This document shows, one piece after another, positions 10,980 to 20,101 of a stretch of 64,000 bases of DNA (its first letter is position 1; the number at the start of each line of letters is the position of its first letter). The translations under genes and the position numbers were made by a program. The stretch lies in contig NZ_JAASAG010000001.1 of the NCBI RefSeq assembly GCF_012726265.1, forward strand, positions 558,001 through 622,000, written 5' to 3'. Below the pieces are notes generated by a model, which searched no databases, was not told where the DNA came from, and was given only the letters and a program-made list of their open reading frames with translations. The DNA is from Streptomyces sp. HNM0575. Lineage in GTDB: Bacteria; Actinomycetota; Actinomycetes; Streptomycetales; Streptomycetaceae.

Positions 10980-12218
10980 TCAGTCGACGAGGTCGCGGAC
11001 GACCGCGTCCGCCAGCAGACGGCCGCGCAGCGTCAGCACCGCACGGCCCTCCTCGTACGGGCCCGGCTCCAGGAGACCGTCGGCTAGTGCGCGGCGGGAC
11101 GCGGCCGCGCCGTCGGGCGTCAGCAGGCCGAGCGGGCAGCCGGTCGCGAGGCGCAGTTCCAGCAGGATGCGTTCGACGCGCCTGTCCTCGGCCGTGAGCA
11201 CCTCGCGGCCCGCGCCGGGGGAGCGGCCCTCGGCGAGGGCCTGCGCGTAGGCGGCCGGATGCTTCACGTTCCACCAGCGGACCCCGCCCGCGTGGGAGTG
11301 CGCTCCCGGTCCGGCGCCCCACCAGTCGGCTCCCGTCCAGTACAGCTCGTTGTGGCGGCAGCGGGCCGAACCGTCCGAGGCCGACGCCCAGTTGGAGACC
11401 TCGTACCAGGTCATCCCGGCCGCCGTCAGCAGCTCGTCCGCGATGAGGTAGCGGTCCGCGTGCACGTCGTCGTCCGTCGGGGGCACCTCGCCGCGGCGGA
11501 TGCGGCGGGCGAGCTGAGTGCCCTCCTCGACGATCAGCGCGTACGCCGAGACGTGGTCCGGGCCCGCGGCGAGCGCGCTCTCCAGCGAGGCGCGCCAGTC
11601 GTCGTCGCTCTCGCCGGGGGTGCCGTAGATCAGGTCGAGGTTGACGTGTGCGAAACCGGCGGCCCGCGCCTCCGCCACGCACGCCTCGGGACGGCCGGGC
11701 GTGTGGGTGCGGTCCAGTACGCGCAGCACGTGCGGGCGTGCGCTCTGCATGCCGAACGAGATCCGGTTGAACCCGGCCTCGCGCAGCCGTTCCAGGTACC
11801 GGGGGCCGACCGATTCGGGATTGGCCTCGGTGGTCACCTCCGCGTCCGCCGCCAGCCCGAACTCGTCGCGTACGGCCGCGAGCATCGCCCCCAGGTCCTC
11901 GGGAGGCAGCAGCGTGGGGGTGCCGCCGCCGACGAAGACCGTGGCGGCGGGGCGCGGGTCGTCGCCGAGCACCTTGCGTGCGAGCCGGATCTCGTCGCTC
12001 AGGGTGGCCGCGTAGTTCTCCCGCGAGGCGAGTACGCCGCCGGAGCCGCGCAGCTCGGCCGACGTGTAGGTGTTGAAGTCGCAGTAGCCGCAACGGGTCG
12101 CGCAGTACGGCACGTGCAGGTAGAAGCCGAGCGGACGCGACTCGCGGCCCACGAGGGCGTGGGGCGGCAGCGCGCCGCTTTCGGGCACGGGCTCGCCGTC
12201 GGGCAGTGCGGAGGGCAT
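10980..12218 (-). CDS. hemW: HemW, radical SAM heme chaperone (coproporphyrinogen oxidase-like)
   Basis: The 412-residue protein carries the radical SAM cluster motif C39-x3-C43-x2-C46 (YCATRCGYCDF) and FVGGGTPTLL. The C-terminal HemW domain ends DAVVRDLVD. HemW proteins bind heme and are proposed to insert it into respiratory enzymes; many were mis-named HemN. ATG at 12216-12218 (MPSALPDGEPVP) matches the start typical of Streptomyces. An ATG three codons upstream is also possible. The third HemN-type substrate region is not evident, which supports HemW over true HemN. Confidence 0.92.
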   Translation of the reverse strand: MPSALPDGEPVPESGALPPHALVGRESRPLGFYLHVPYCATRCGYCDFNTYTSAELRGSGGVLASRENYAATLSDEIRLARKVLGDDPRPAATVFVGGGTPTLLPPEDLGAMLAAVRDEFGLAADAEVTTEANPESVGPRYLERLREAGFNRISFGMQSARPHVLRVLDRTHTPGRPEACVAEARAAGFAHVNLDLIYGTPGESDDDWRASLESALAAGPDHVSAYALIVEEGTQLARRIRRGEVPPTDDDVHADRYLIADELLTAAGMTWYEVSNWASASDGSARCRHNELYWTGADWWGAGPGAHSHAGGVRWWNVKHPAAYAQALAEGRSPGAGREVLTAEDRRVERILLELRLATGCPLGLLTPDGAAASRRALADGLLEPGPYEEGRAVLTLRGRLLADAVVRDLVD

Positions 12219-12723
12219 GCGTCCCATTGTCCGCGATGCGGTGGGCGCCTCACGGCGCCGGGCTTCGGGCGGCCGGTGTGTGCGGCTGCCGCCGCGGGGC
12301 AGGGCGTGAGCGTACGTCTCCGGCCTTCCCGTGCGCTTGCACCCAGTGCTCAGGCCCGCAGCGGCTGCCCGACGCGGCCTGCGTGGTCTCCGCGTACGGG
12401 CGGGCGGGAGACATGCCCGTACGGCCCGTCGTTCGTCCCTCTGGCACCCGGCGGTGAGGGAGGCGCTGCTTGTGTGCGGGGCACGGTCGTGCCGGCTGGG
12501 CACCGGGGATTGCGCCGCCCCGGCCCCGCCGGGCGCACGTTGGCTCGTGCGGACGGACCCGGCATGCACCCCGGGCCTGTGCGGAACTGCGGCCCGGGCG
12601 GCGACGGCTGCCCCGCATGGTGCGGAGCCACAGCGGGTGTCCCGGGGCGAGTCCGCCGCAGCGTGCGGCGGTTCCGTATCCCGGGTCCGCCGTCGGCCGC
12701 CGCCTCTGCGTCCCCGCTGGCCC
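12219..12723. other. Intergenic region upstream of hemW, no gene seen
   Basis: About 500 bases lie between the DUF3097 gene and hemW, both on the minus strand. All frames are Arg/Pro/Ala-rich with no consistent third-position bias. A 9-bp inverted repeat (CGTACGGGC at 12393-12401, GCCCGTACG at 12415-12423) may terminate the upstream transcript. A hemW promoter is not obvious. Confidence 0.4.
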
Positions 12724-13626
12724 TTACGAGAAGCCCACCGTCACGTGGTCGATGAGCCGTTCCACGCGGCCCAGCAGTTCCGGTTCCAGGTCCCGGTAGT
12801 CGCGTACGCCGCGAAGGATCCGCTGCCAGGCCGCGCCCGTGTTCTCGGGCCAGCCCAGGGCGCGGCACACGCCCGTCTTCCAGTCCTGCCCGTGAGGCAC
12901 CTTCGGCCAGGCGTCGATTCCGGCAGAGGAGGGCTTCACGGCCTCCCAGATGTCGATGTACGGGTGGCCGACCACCAGTACGTGCTCGTCCGTGACCTCC
13001 GCCGCGATGCGGGACTCCTTGGAGCCCGGCACGAGATGGTCGACGAGCACACCCAGGCGGGCGTCCGGGCCCGGCCCGAAGTCCCGTACGACGGCGGGGA
13101 GATCGTCGACGCCCTCCAGGTATTCGACGACGACACCTTCGATGCGGAGGTCGTCGCCCCAGACCTTCTCGACGAGTTCGGCGTCGTGCCGCCCCTCCAC
13201 ATAGATGCGGCCCGCGCGTGCCACGCGCGCCCGCGCGCCGGGGACGGCGATGGAGCCGGACGCCGTGCGCCGCGCGGTCCCCGTCCCGGTCCCGATGGCT
13301 GCCGCGGCTCCGGCCGCTCCGGAGCCCGGTCCGGAGGCGGAGTCCGCTCCGGCGCTGGGAGCCCCCGTCCCCGGCCGTACGAGCGTGACCGTCCTCCCCT
13401 CCAGCAGGAACCCGCCGGGCTCCATCGGGAAGACGCGGTGCTTGCCGAAGCGGTCCTCCAGGGTGACCGTGGGCCCCTCGGCGGTCTTCTCCGTACGGAT
13501 CACCGCTCCGCAGAAGCCGGTGGTGATCTCCTCCACCACCAGATCGGCCTCGGCGGGCACCTCGGGCACCGGCCGCCGCCGCTTCCAGGGCGGGGTCAGA
13601 TCGGGGTCGTAAGAACGGCTGCGCAT
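12724..13626 (-). CDS. DUF3097 family protein
   Basis: The 300-residue protein starts MRSRSYDPDLTPPWKRRRPVPEVP, which matches the actinobacterial DUF3097 family. The motifs YVEGRHDAELVEKVWG (residues ~168-185) and LVDHLVPGSKESRIA resemble the conserved Glu and Asp-x-Asp positions of TOPRIM-type domains, hinting at nucleic-acid or phosphotransfer chemistry; this is my inference. A Gly/Ala/Thr-rich insert (residues ~110-150) interrupts the family sequence. The ATG at 13626 was chosen over one five codons upstream. It starts 11 bases after the MBL gene stop and is probably co-transcribed with it. Confidence 0.8.
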   Translation of the reverse strand: MRSRSYDPDLTPPWKRRRPVPEVPAEADLVVEEITTGFCGAVIRTEKTAEGPTVTLEDRFGKHRVFPMEPGGFLLEGRTVTLVRPGTGAPSAGADSASGPGSGAAGAAAAIGTGTGTARRTASGSIAVPGARARVARAGRIYVEGRHDAELVEKVWGDDLRIEGVVVEYLEGVDDLPAVVRDFGPGPDARLGVLVDHLVPGSKESRIAAEVTDEHVLVVGHPYIDIWEAVKPSSAGIDAWPKVPHGQDWKTGVCRALGWPENTGAAWQRILRGVRDYRDLEPELLGRVERLIDHVTVGFS

Positions 13627-13637
13627 GGCGGCATTCT

Positions 13638-14579
13638 TCACGACGTTCCGAACCGGCGTGCCAGGACGTCCCGTTGGGCGCGTACGAAATCTGCGCCGAC
13701 TACGGCACCGTGGCCCGGCACGTACAGCGCGTCCTCGCCGCCGAGCGCCAGCAGCCGGTCCAGGGCGTCCGGCCAGCGCGCGGGGCTCGCGTCGGGACCG
13801 GCCTGCGGCTCCCCGGACTCCTCGACGAGATCGCCGCAGAAGACGACCCGGCGGTCCCGACGGGCCCGGCCGTCCCGCCTGGCCCCGGCCCCGGCCCCGG
13901 CCTCAGCCCCGTCACCGTCACCAGGCCCCCCGTCCCCACGGCCCCCGTCCACGATCACCGCCAGGTCGTAGGCGCTGTGCGCCGCCCCCATGTTCACCAG
14001 CCGCACCGTGCGCTCCCCGAGGGTCAGCGTCAGCTCCTCCGATACGCCGTGCCGCGGCGGTACGAGCCGGGCCGCAGACTCCTCCGCCCGCTCGCCGGCC
14101 ATCCCGTGCCGTACCGCGTCCTGCCGCAACTCCTCGCGTGCGCCCGCGAGATGGGCGGCCAGGCCCTGCGCCCCGTACACATGGGCACCCTCGAAGGCGG
14201 CCGTGCCGAGGACGTGGTCGAAGTGGGAGTGGGTGAGCACGGCGTGCGTCACCGGGCGCCCGAAGAGGCCGCGGAGACCGTCGCGGATCCGGGTGCCCTC
14301 CTCGACGCCCGAGCCGGTGTCGACGACGAGCACGCCCGACGAGCCGCGCACCGCACCGACCGTCGCGTCCCAGTGGGGCAGCCTGCGCCGTACGACTCCG
14401 GGCGCGAGGTCCTCCCACAGGCTCTCGCCCTCGCCGTCACCCTCGCCGTCACCTTCACCGTCACCTTGGTCGGCGCCCTCGACGGCGCCCTCGCGGTCCT
14501 CCGGCCGGTCGCCCACGGGGCGCCCGCCTTCCCCGGCGAACCCGCCGAATCCGCCGTGTCCGTCGCTGTTCCCGCCCAT
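13638..14579 (-). CDS. MBL-fold metallo-hydrolase
   Basis: The 313-residue protein has the metallo-beta-lactamase metal motif [10 protein letters not shown] (residues ~117-126), then [18 protein letters not shown] and VPGHGAVVG, so all four usual metal-ligand regions are present. It probably hydrolyses an ester, thioester or phosphodiester; the substrate is unknown. The N-terminal 50 residues are Gly/Asp/Glu-rich ([14 protein letters not shown], from a tandem repeat at ~14428-14470), so the true start could be further inside. It is divergent from hrcA and lies upstream of the DUF3097 gene in an apparent operon. Confidence 0.82.
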   Translation of the reverse strand: MGGNSDGHGGFGGFAGEGGRPVGDRPEDREGAVEGADQGDGEGDGEGDGEGESLWEDLAPGVVRRRLPHWDATVGAVRGSSGVLVVDTGSGVEEGTRIRDGLRGLFGRPVTHAVLTHSHFDHVLGTAAFEGAHVYGAQGLAAHLAGAREELRQDAVRHGMAGERAEESAARLVPPRHGVSEELTLTLGERTVRLVNMGAAHSAYDLAVIVDGGRGDGGPGDGDGAEAGAGAGARRDGRARRDRRVVFCGDLVEESGEPQAGPDASPARWPDALDRLLALGGEDALYVPGHGAVVGADFVRAQRDVLARRFGTS

Positions 14580-14644
14580 GCGAAGACGTTACTGGGACGT
14601 ACCGCCGCATCGCGCCCCCGCGATACGGTCGGTGCTTACGGCTC

Positions 14645-14675
14645 TTGCCCACGCCATGGCAACCGGCCGTACACT
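14645..14675 (+). promoter_or_regulatory. Probable hrcA-dnaJ promoter
   Basis: TTGCCC (14645-14650) and TACACT (14670-14675) are 19 bases apart. They sit directly upstream of the CIRCE operator, so that HrcA binding would cover the transcription start region. Confidence 0.5.
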
Positions 14676-14688
14676 TAGCCAGCGGGAT

Positions 14689-14715
14689 CTGGCACTCCAT
14701 CGGCGAGAGTGCCAG
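14689..14715 (+). promoter_or_regulatory. CIRCE operator
   Basis: CTGGCACTC, nine bases, then GAGTGCCAG: a perfect 9-9-9 inverted repeat matching the CIRCE consensus core GCACTC-N9-GAGTGC. It lies 136 bases before hrcA. HrcA repressor binding here should give heat-shock autoregulation of hrcA-dnaJ. Confidence 0.93.
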
Positions 14716-14850
14716 GGAGACGCCGGAGACGCGAGAGGTTCCGGAGACGCCGGGGACGACGGGGAAGCGAGACCCGTCGGCGCCCACGTGGCGCAGGCCG
14801 CAGGCGCACGGGCGCGGGCAGGGCGGACAAGACCGGACGGGAGGTGCGCG

Positions 14851-15867
14851 ATGCTGAGCGAACGCAGGCTCGAGGTGCTGCGCGCGATCGTTCAGGACTA
14901 TGTCGGCACGGAGGAGCCCGTCGGCTCCAAGGCGCTCACCGAGCGGCACAATCTCCAGGTCTCCCCGGCCACGGTGCGCAACGACATGTCGGCCCTCGAA
15001 GAGGAGGGCTACATCGCGCAGCCGCACACGAGCGCCGGGCGCATCCCCACCGACAAGGGGTACAGGCTGTTCGTCGACAAGCTGGCGGGCGTCAAGCCGC
15101 TGTCGTCTCCCGAGCGCCGCGCGATCCAGAACTTCCTGGAGGGCGCCGTCGACCTCGACGACGTCGTGGGGCGCACGGTGCGGCTGCTGGCGCAGCTGAC
15201 CCGTCAGGTCGCCGTCGTGCAGTACCCGTCGCTGACGCGCTCGACGGTGCGTCATGTGGAGCTGCTCTCCCTCGCGCCCGCCCGTCTGATGCTGGTGCTG
15301 ATCACCGACACCGGCCGGGTCGAGCAGCGGCTCATCGACTGCCAGTCGCCCATCGGCGACTCGGCGCTGGCGGATCTGCGGGCGCGGCTCAACAGCCGTG
15401 TGGTGGGCGAGCGCTTCACGGAGGTGCCGTCCCTCGTGCAGGACCTGCCGGACGCCTTCGAGGGCGACGACCGCGGCACGGTCTCGACGGTGCTCGCGAC
15501 CCTGCTGGAGACCCTTGTCGAGGAGACCGAGGAGCGGCTGATCATCGGCGGCACCTCCAACCTCACCCGCTTCGGCCACGACTTCCCGCTCACCATCCGG
15601 CCCGTACTGGAGGCGCTGGAGGAGCAGGTCGTGCTGCTGAAGCTGCTCGGGGAGGCGAAGGACCCGGGCATGACGGTACGAATCGGGCATGAGAACGTCC
15701 ACGAAGGACTGAGTTCCACATCGGTGGTTTCGGTCGGCTACGGTTCGGGCGACGAAGCAGTCGCCAAGCTCGGCGTGGTCGGACCGACCCGCATGGACTA
15801 CCCCGGAACGATGGGAGCGGTACGCGCAGTGGCACGGTACGTCGGACAGATCCTCGCGGAGTCGTAA
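14851..15867 (+). CDS. hrcA: Heat-inducible transcription repressor HrcA
   Basis: The 338-residue protein starts [21 protein letters not shown], behind a good GGGAGG ribosome site at 14840. The N-terminal winged helix ([32 protein letters not shown]) is followed by a GAF-like domain ([16 protein letters not shown]). HrcA represses chaperone operons through CIRCE, and its folding depends on GroEL. The gene is complete and abuts dnaJ, whose GTG follows the hrcA stop with no gap. Confidence 0.97.
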   Translation: MLSERRLEVLRAIVQDYVGTEEPVGSKALTERHNLQVSPATVRNDMSALEEEGYIAQPHTSAGRIPTDKGYRLFVDKLAGVKPLSSPERRAIQNFLEGAVDLDDVVGRTVRLLAQLTRQVAVVQYPSLTRSTVRHVELLSLAPARLMLVLITDTGRVEQRLIDCQSPIGDSALADLRARLNSRVVGERFTEVPSLVQDLPDAFEGDDRGTVSTVLATLLETLVEETEERLIIGGTSNLTRFGHDFPLTIRPVLEALEEQVVLLKLLGEAKDPGMTVRIGHENVHEGLSSTSVVSVGYGSGDEAVAKLGVVGPTRMDYPGTMGAVRAVARYVGQILAES

Positions 15868-17004
15868 GTGGCGACGGACTACTACGCGGTCCTCGGCGTG
15901 CAGCGCGACGCCTCGCAGGACGACATCAAGAAGGCCTTCCGCAGGCTTGCGCGCGAGCTGCATCCTGACGTCAATCCCGACCCGAAGACGCAGGAGCGGT
16001 TCAAGGAGATCAACACCGCCTACGAGATCCTCTCCGACCCGCAGAAGAAGCAGGTCTACGACCTCGGCGGCGACCCGGCGGCCGGTGCCGGCGGCGGAGC
16101 GGGCGGCTTCGGCGGAGCCGGTGGCTTCGGCAACTTCTCCGACATCATGGACGCCTTCTTCGGCACCGCCTCGCAGCGCGGCCCGAGGTCCCGTACGCGG
16201 CGCGGCCAGGACGCCATGATCCGGCTCGACATCGAGCTGGACGAGTCCGCGTTCGGCACGACGAAGGACATCCAGGTCGACACGGCCATCGTCTGCAACA
16301 CCTGCAACGGGGAGGGCGCGGCGCCCGGCACCTCGGCGCAGACCTGCGACATGTGCCGCGGCAGGGGAGAGGTCTCCCAGGTCACGCGCTCCTTCCTGGG
16401 GCAGGTCATGACGTCGCGTCCCTGCCCGCAGTGCCAGGGCTTCGGCACGGTCGTGCCCACGCCCTGCCCGGAGTGCGCGGGCGACGGGCGCGTCCGCTCG
16501 CGGCGCAGCCTGACGGTGAAGATCCCCGCCGGTGTCGACAACGGCACCCGCATCCAGCTCGCGGGCGAGGGCGAGGTCGGCCCCGGCGGCGGCCCCGCCG
16601 GCGACCTGTACGTGGAGATCCACGAGACCCAGCATCCGACCTTCCAGCGCCGCGGCGACGACCTGCACTGCACGGTCACCATCCCGATGACGGCCGCCGC
16701 GCTCGGCACGAAGGTGCCGCTGGAGACGCTGGACGGCATGGAGGAGGTCGACATCAGACCGGGCACTCAGTCCGGGCAGTCGATCCCGCTGCACGAGCGC
16801 GGCGTCACGCATCTGCGGGGCGGTGGACGCGGGCAGCTGATCGTCCACGTGGAGGTGACGACGCCGTCCAGCCTGGAGCCGGAGCAGGAGGAGTTGCTGC
16901 GGCGGCTCGCGGAGATGCGGGGTGAGGAGCGGCCGACGGGGCAGTTCCAGCCCGGCCAGCAGGGGCTGTTCTCGCGGCTGAAGGACGCGTTCAACGGCCG
17001 CTGA
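15868..17004 (+). CDS. dnaJ: Chaperone DnaJ
   Basis: The 378-residue type I DnaJ has a J domain with HPD at residues 32-34 and a G/F-rich linker. Four zinc-binding CxxCxGxG repeats follow ([32 protein letters not shown]), then the C-terminal client-binding domains. It stimulates DnaK and carries unfolded clients. GTG at 15868 is directly after the hrcA TAA. This is the hrcA-linked second dnaJ (dnaJ2) of Streptomyces, not the dnaK-operon copy. Confidence 0.96.
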   Translation: MATDYYAVLGVQRDASQDDIKKAFRRLARELHPDVNPDPKTQERFKEINTAYEILSDPQKKQVYDLGGDPAAGAGGGAGGFGGAGGFGNFSDIMDAFFGTASQRGPRSRTRRGQDAMIRLDIELDESAFGTTKDIQVDTAIVCNTCNGEGAAPGTSAQTCDMCRGRGEVSQVTRSFLGQVMTSRPCPQCQGFGTVVPTPCPECAGDGRVRSRRSLTVKIPAGVDNGTRIQLAGEGEVGPGGGPAGDLYVEIHETQHPTFQRRGDDLHCTVTIPMTAAALGTKVPLETLDGMEEVDIRPGTQSGQSIPLHERGVTHLRGGGRGQLIVHVEVTTPSSLEPEQEELLRRLAEMRGEERPTGQFQPGQQGLFSRLKDAFNGR

Positions 17005-17322
17005 GCGATGGGGAGTCGAGCCGTGCCGGCGTGCCGCCGGGGCCGGGCCGATGCTCCGGCTGCTTCCCCCGGTGAGGCTCCCGTTGATGCCGCTCAGGCC
17101 GGGGATTCGCTGAACGTGCCGCCCGGCTCCGCCTGTTGTGCGGGGCCGGGCAGCGGTCCGGTCCGTACGGCGGTCCCCGTACGTACGGCCACGGGCCCTG
17201 TCGGATCCGTGGCGTCCGTCATGACGGCCGATCCGCTCCCCTGACCCCGTCCGTCCCGTCCCCGCCCGAGCCAGGGCTGGTCCGGACCCGGGCGCCCGTA
17301 CGCCGCGTGACAGGATGTGCAC
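17005..17322. other. Intergenic region after dnaJ
   Basis: No gene is supported. GTACGG and CCGTAC words recur around 17160-17195. A possible ribosome site (CAGGA, 17311-17315) serves the next gene. I see no clear terminator or promoter. Confidence 0.35.
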
Positions 17323-18585
17323 ATGCCCTCCGCGCCGATCCCGCTCTCCGACCTCACGGAGCATCCGATTGTGCAGGCCCCCATGGCGGGCGGGCCTTCA
17401 TGTCCGGAACTGGCCGGTGCCGTCAGCGAGTCGGGCGGGCTGGGCTTCCTCGCCGCCGGCTACAAGACGCCCGAGGCGATGTACGAGGAGATCAAGCAGC
17501 TCCGCGGGCAGACCCAACGCCCCTTCGGCGTCAATCTGTTCATGCCGCACCCCGACAACGCCGACAGAGGGGCGCTGGAGCGCTACCGCGCACAGCTCGC
17601 GGGCGAGGCGATGTGGTACGAGACGGAGCTGGGTGAGACGGACCACGCCACCGACGACGCCTACGAGGCCAAGCTCGCCATACTCTTCGACGACCCCGTG
17701 CCCGTCGTCTCGTTCACCTTCGGCTGCCCGACGCGGCAGGTGCTGGAGCGGTTCACCAAGCGCGGCACGTACACGGTCGTCACGGTCACCTCCGCCGGCG
17801 AGGCGGAGACCGCCGAGTTCCTCGGGGCGGACGCGGTGTGCGTGCAGGGGATCGAGGCCGGCGGCCACCAGAGCACCCATCGCGACGATCCGCAGGAGGA
17901 CGGCACCAGCAGCGGTCTCGCGCTGCTTCCGCTGCTGACGCAGGTCAAGGAGTCGGTGCGGCTGCCGGTCGTCGCCGCAGGCGGGATGATGCGCGGCAAG
18001 CAGGTCGCGGCGGTGCTGGCGGCGGGCGCGACGGCGGCGCAGCTGGGCACGGCGTTCCTGGTGTGCCCCGAGTCGGGGGCGGACCTGCTGCACAAGCAGG
18101 CGATGACCAACCCCCTTTTCGCGCGTACGGAGTTGACCCGCGCCTTCACCGGGCGGCCGGCGCGTGCGCTGGTCAACCGCTTCCTGCGCGAGCACGGCCG
18201 GTACGCTCCCGCCGCGTATCCGCAGGTGCACCATCTGACCGCCGGGGTGCGCAAGGCCGCGGCCAAGGCGAAGGACCCGCAGGGCATGGCGCTGTGGGCG
18301 GGCCAGGGCCACCGGCTCGCCCGTGATCTGCCGGCGGCGCAGCTGATGGACGTGCTGGTCACGGAGCTGGCGATGGCACGCGAGCGGCTCGCCAAGTTCG
18401 CGGGCCCGGGGCAGGTGCACGGGGCGGGCCTGGGCGGCGACAGCGGTACGGCCGGTGCGGGTTCCGGCGCGGGGTCCGGCGCGGGTCCCGCTGCCGGTTC
18501 CGGGGCGGCTTCGGGGAGCGGTACGGGCGCGACGGGCGGCGCGGGCGGCGCGGGCGGCGCAAGCGGCTCGGGCGGCTCCGCGTGA
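17323..18585 (+). CDS. Nitronate monooxygenase-like flavoprotein (2-nitropropane dioxygenase family)
   Basis: The 420-residue protein shows the TIM-barrel FMN pattern of the family: IVQAPMAGGPSCPELAGAVSESGGLGFLAAGY at the N-terminus (shown in part), GIEAGGHQSTH (residues ~183-195), VVAAGGMMRGKQVAA and AAQLGTAFLVCPES. It probably oxidises alkyl nitronates or acts as an FMN-dependent enoyl reductase-like enzyme. ATG at 17323 sits at the right distance from CAGGA. The last ~54 residues are a Gly/Ala/Ser/Thr tail that is not part of the fold. The stop overlaps the rsmE start (GTGA). Confidence 0.85.
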   Translation: MPSAPIPLSDLTEHPIVQAPMAGGPSCPELAGAVSESGGLGFLAAGYKTPEAMYEEIKQLRGQTQRPFGVNLFMPHPDNADRGALERYRAQLAGEAMWYETELGETDHATDDAYEAKLAILFDDPVPVVSFTFGCPTRQVLERFTKRGTYTVVTVTSAGEAETAEFLGADAVCVQGIEAGGHQSTHRDDPQEDGTSSGLALLPLLTQVKESVRLPVVAAGGMMRGKQVAAVLAAGATAAQLGTAFLVCPESGADLLHKQAMTNPLFARTELTRAFTGRPARALVNRFLREHGRYAPAAYPQVHHLTAGVRKAAAKAKDPQGMALWAGQGHRLARDLPAAQLMDVLVTELAMARERLAKFAGPGQVHGAGLGGDSGTAGAGSGAGSGAGPAAGSGAASGSGTGATGGAGGAGGASGSGGSA

Positions 18586-19406
18586 CCGCTCCCGTCTTCC
18601 TGGCGGACCCGGCCCGGCTCGCGGAAGTGGCGCGGCGGCACGGCTCCCGAAGCGGCGGCGGCACGGACCCGGACCCGGACCCGGAAGTGGACGGAGCTTC
18701 CGGGAGCGGTGGCCGCACGGTCGTACTCGAAGGTCCCGAGGGGCGCCACGCGGTGTCCGTGCGCCGGATGCGCCCGGGCGAGGACGTCGTGCTCACCGAC
18801 GGCGCCGGCACCGGCGCGTACGGCACGGTCGAGGCCGTCTCGGGCAAGGACCGCCTGGAGGTGGCCGTCACATCCGTACGCACGGAACCGGAGCCACGGC
18901 CCCGCATCACCGTCGTACAGGCGCTCCCGAAGGGCGACCGGGGCGAACTCGCCGTGGAGACGATGACGGAGACCGGGGCGGACGTCGTCGTGCCCTGGGC
19001 GGCGGCCCGTTGCGTGACGCAGTGGCGGGGCGAGCGCGGTCAGAAGTCGCTCGCCAAGTGGCGCTCCACGGCACGCGAGGCGGGCAAGCAGTCGCGGCGG
19101 CTGCGCTTTCCCGAGGTCGCCGGGCTCGCCTCCACGGCGGACGTGGCCGGTCTGCTGCGGGACGCGGAACTGGGCGTCGTACTCCACGAGGAGGGCGCCC
19201 TGCCGCTGGCCACGGCCGAACTGCCGCGCGACGGCGGCATCGTGGTCGTCGTCGGCCCCGAAGGCGGCGTCTCCCCGGAGGAGTCGGAGATCTTCGCCGG
19301 TGCGGGCGCGCGGGCTTGCAGGCTCGGGCCGAGCGTGCTGCGTACGTCTACGGCGGGCACGGCGGCGACGGCGCTGCTGCTGGGGCGTACGGGACGCTGG
19401 GACTGA
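18582..19406 (+). CDS. rsmE: 16S rRNA (uracil1498-N3)-methyltransferase
   Basis: The 274-residue SPOUT enzyme should methylate U1498 of 16S rRNA using S-adenosylmethionine. Visible are the PUA-like N-terminus, QALPKGDRGELAVETMTETGAD, and the knot motifs VVVVGPEGGVSPEESEI and LGPSVLRTSTAGTAA. A Gly/Asp/Pro insert (residues ~25-45) is absent from the usual family. The GTG start overlaps the preceding stop by four bases, implying translational coupling. It precedes the HIT gene, as in other actinobacteria. Confidence 0.94.
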   Translation: MTAPVFLADPARLAEVARRHGSRSGGGTDPDPDPEVDGASGSGGRTVVLEGPEGRHAVSVRRMRPGEDVVLTDGAGTGAYGTVEAVSGKDRLEVAVTSVRTEPEPRPRITVVQALPKGDRGELAVETMTETGADVVVPWAAARCVTQWRGERGQKSLAKWRSTAREAGKQSRRLRFPEVAGLASTADVAGLLRDAELGVVLHEEGALPLATAELPRDGGIVVVVGPEGGVSPEESEIFAGAGARACRLGPSVLRTSTAGTAATALLLGRTGRWD

Positions 19407-19464
19407 CGCGAGGCACGACTGACGCACGGCACGACCGACGCGAGGCACGACTGACACGCGGCAC
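19401..19464 (+). repeat. Four tandem 16-bp repeats spanning the rsmE stop
   Basis: Units GACTGACGCGAGGCAC, GACTGACGCACGGCAC, GACCGACGCGAGGCAC and GACTGACACGCGGCAC run head to tail. The first contains the last sense codon and stop of rsmE (GAC TGA), so the duplication started inside the gene end. Confidence 0.9.
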
Positions 19465-19587
19465 ATCGGGGGCGCCTCGCGCGGGCCGCCGGTACGGGCG
19501 GACGCGACCGGTGCGACCGGTGCGGCGGTTGCGCCGTGGGTGGTTCGGGAGGGTGCGGCGGCGGCGAGCACAGGTAGCATCCCGGGC

Positions 19588-19965
19588 ATGGCTGGAGAAC
19601 CGCAGGCCGACTGCCTGTTCTGCAAGATCGTCGCCGGTGACGTGCCGGCGACGGTGGTGCGCGAGTCGCAGGAGATCATCGCCTTCCGCGACATCAACCC
19701 GCAGGCGCCCACGCACATCCTCGTGATCCCCAAGGCGCACTACCCCGACGCCGCCGCCCTCGCCGCGGCCGAGCCGCAGCTCGCCGCGGACGTGCTGGTC
19801 GAAGCGGGCGAGGTCGCCGCCGAGGAGAACATCGCGCCCAGCGGCTCGGGGCCGGGCACCGGCTACCGCATCGTCTTCAACACCGGCTCCGGCGCGGGCC
19901 AGACGGTCTTCCACGCGCACGCGCACCTGCTGGGCGGGCGCGGTTTCAACTGGCCGCCCGGCTGA
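19588..19965 (+). CDS. HIT-family nucleotide-binding hydrolase (HinT-like)
   Basis: The 125-residue protein has the histidine triad [10 protein letters not shown] near residue 112 and the N-terminal [14 protein letters not shown] with the family's Cys pair. HinT proteins hydrolyse purine nucleoside phosphoramidates such as AMP-lysine. ATG at 19588 gives [13 protein letters not shown], the usual start. A TAGCAT element at 19575-19580 only eight bases before the ATG suggests a possible leaderless transcript. Neighbours rsmE and rnz are typical. Confidence 0.93.
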   Translation: MAGEPQADCLFCKIVAGDVPATVVRESQEIIAFRDINPQAPTHILVIPKAHYPDAAALAAAEPQLAADVLVEAGEVAAEENIAPSGSGPGTGYRIVFNTGSGAGQTVFHAHAHLLGGRGFNWPPG

Positions 19966-20101
19966 ACCGCCGCCGGGAGACGTTCCCTGCCGGTCGTGCG
20001 TACCGGCTCCCCGTCCCGGGCGCAGTCCGGTGCGCAGCCCGAGTCCTCCGCCCGATTCCCCGTACAAGTCCTCCGCCCAAGTCCCCGTACAAGCGCCGCA
20101 G

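Noticed and set aside
11259-12755. Plus-strand open frame opposite hemW
   Set aside because: No family signal; hemW on the other strand has the radical SAM motif and correct codon bias.
14461-17364. 967-residue minus-strand open frame opposite hrcA and dnaJ
   Set aside because: Fully antisense to two certain genes and without recognisable domains.
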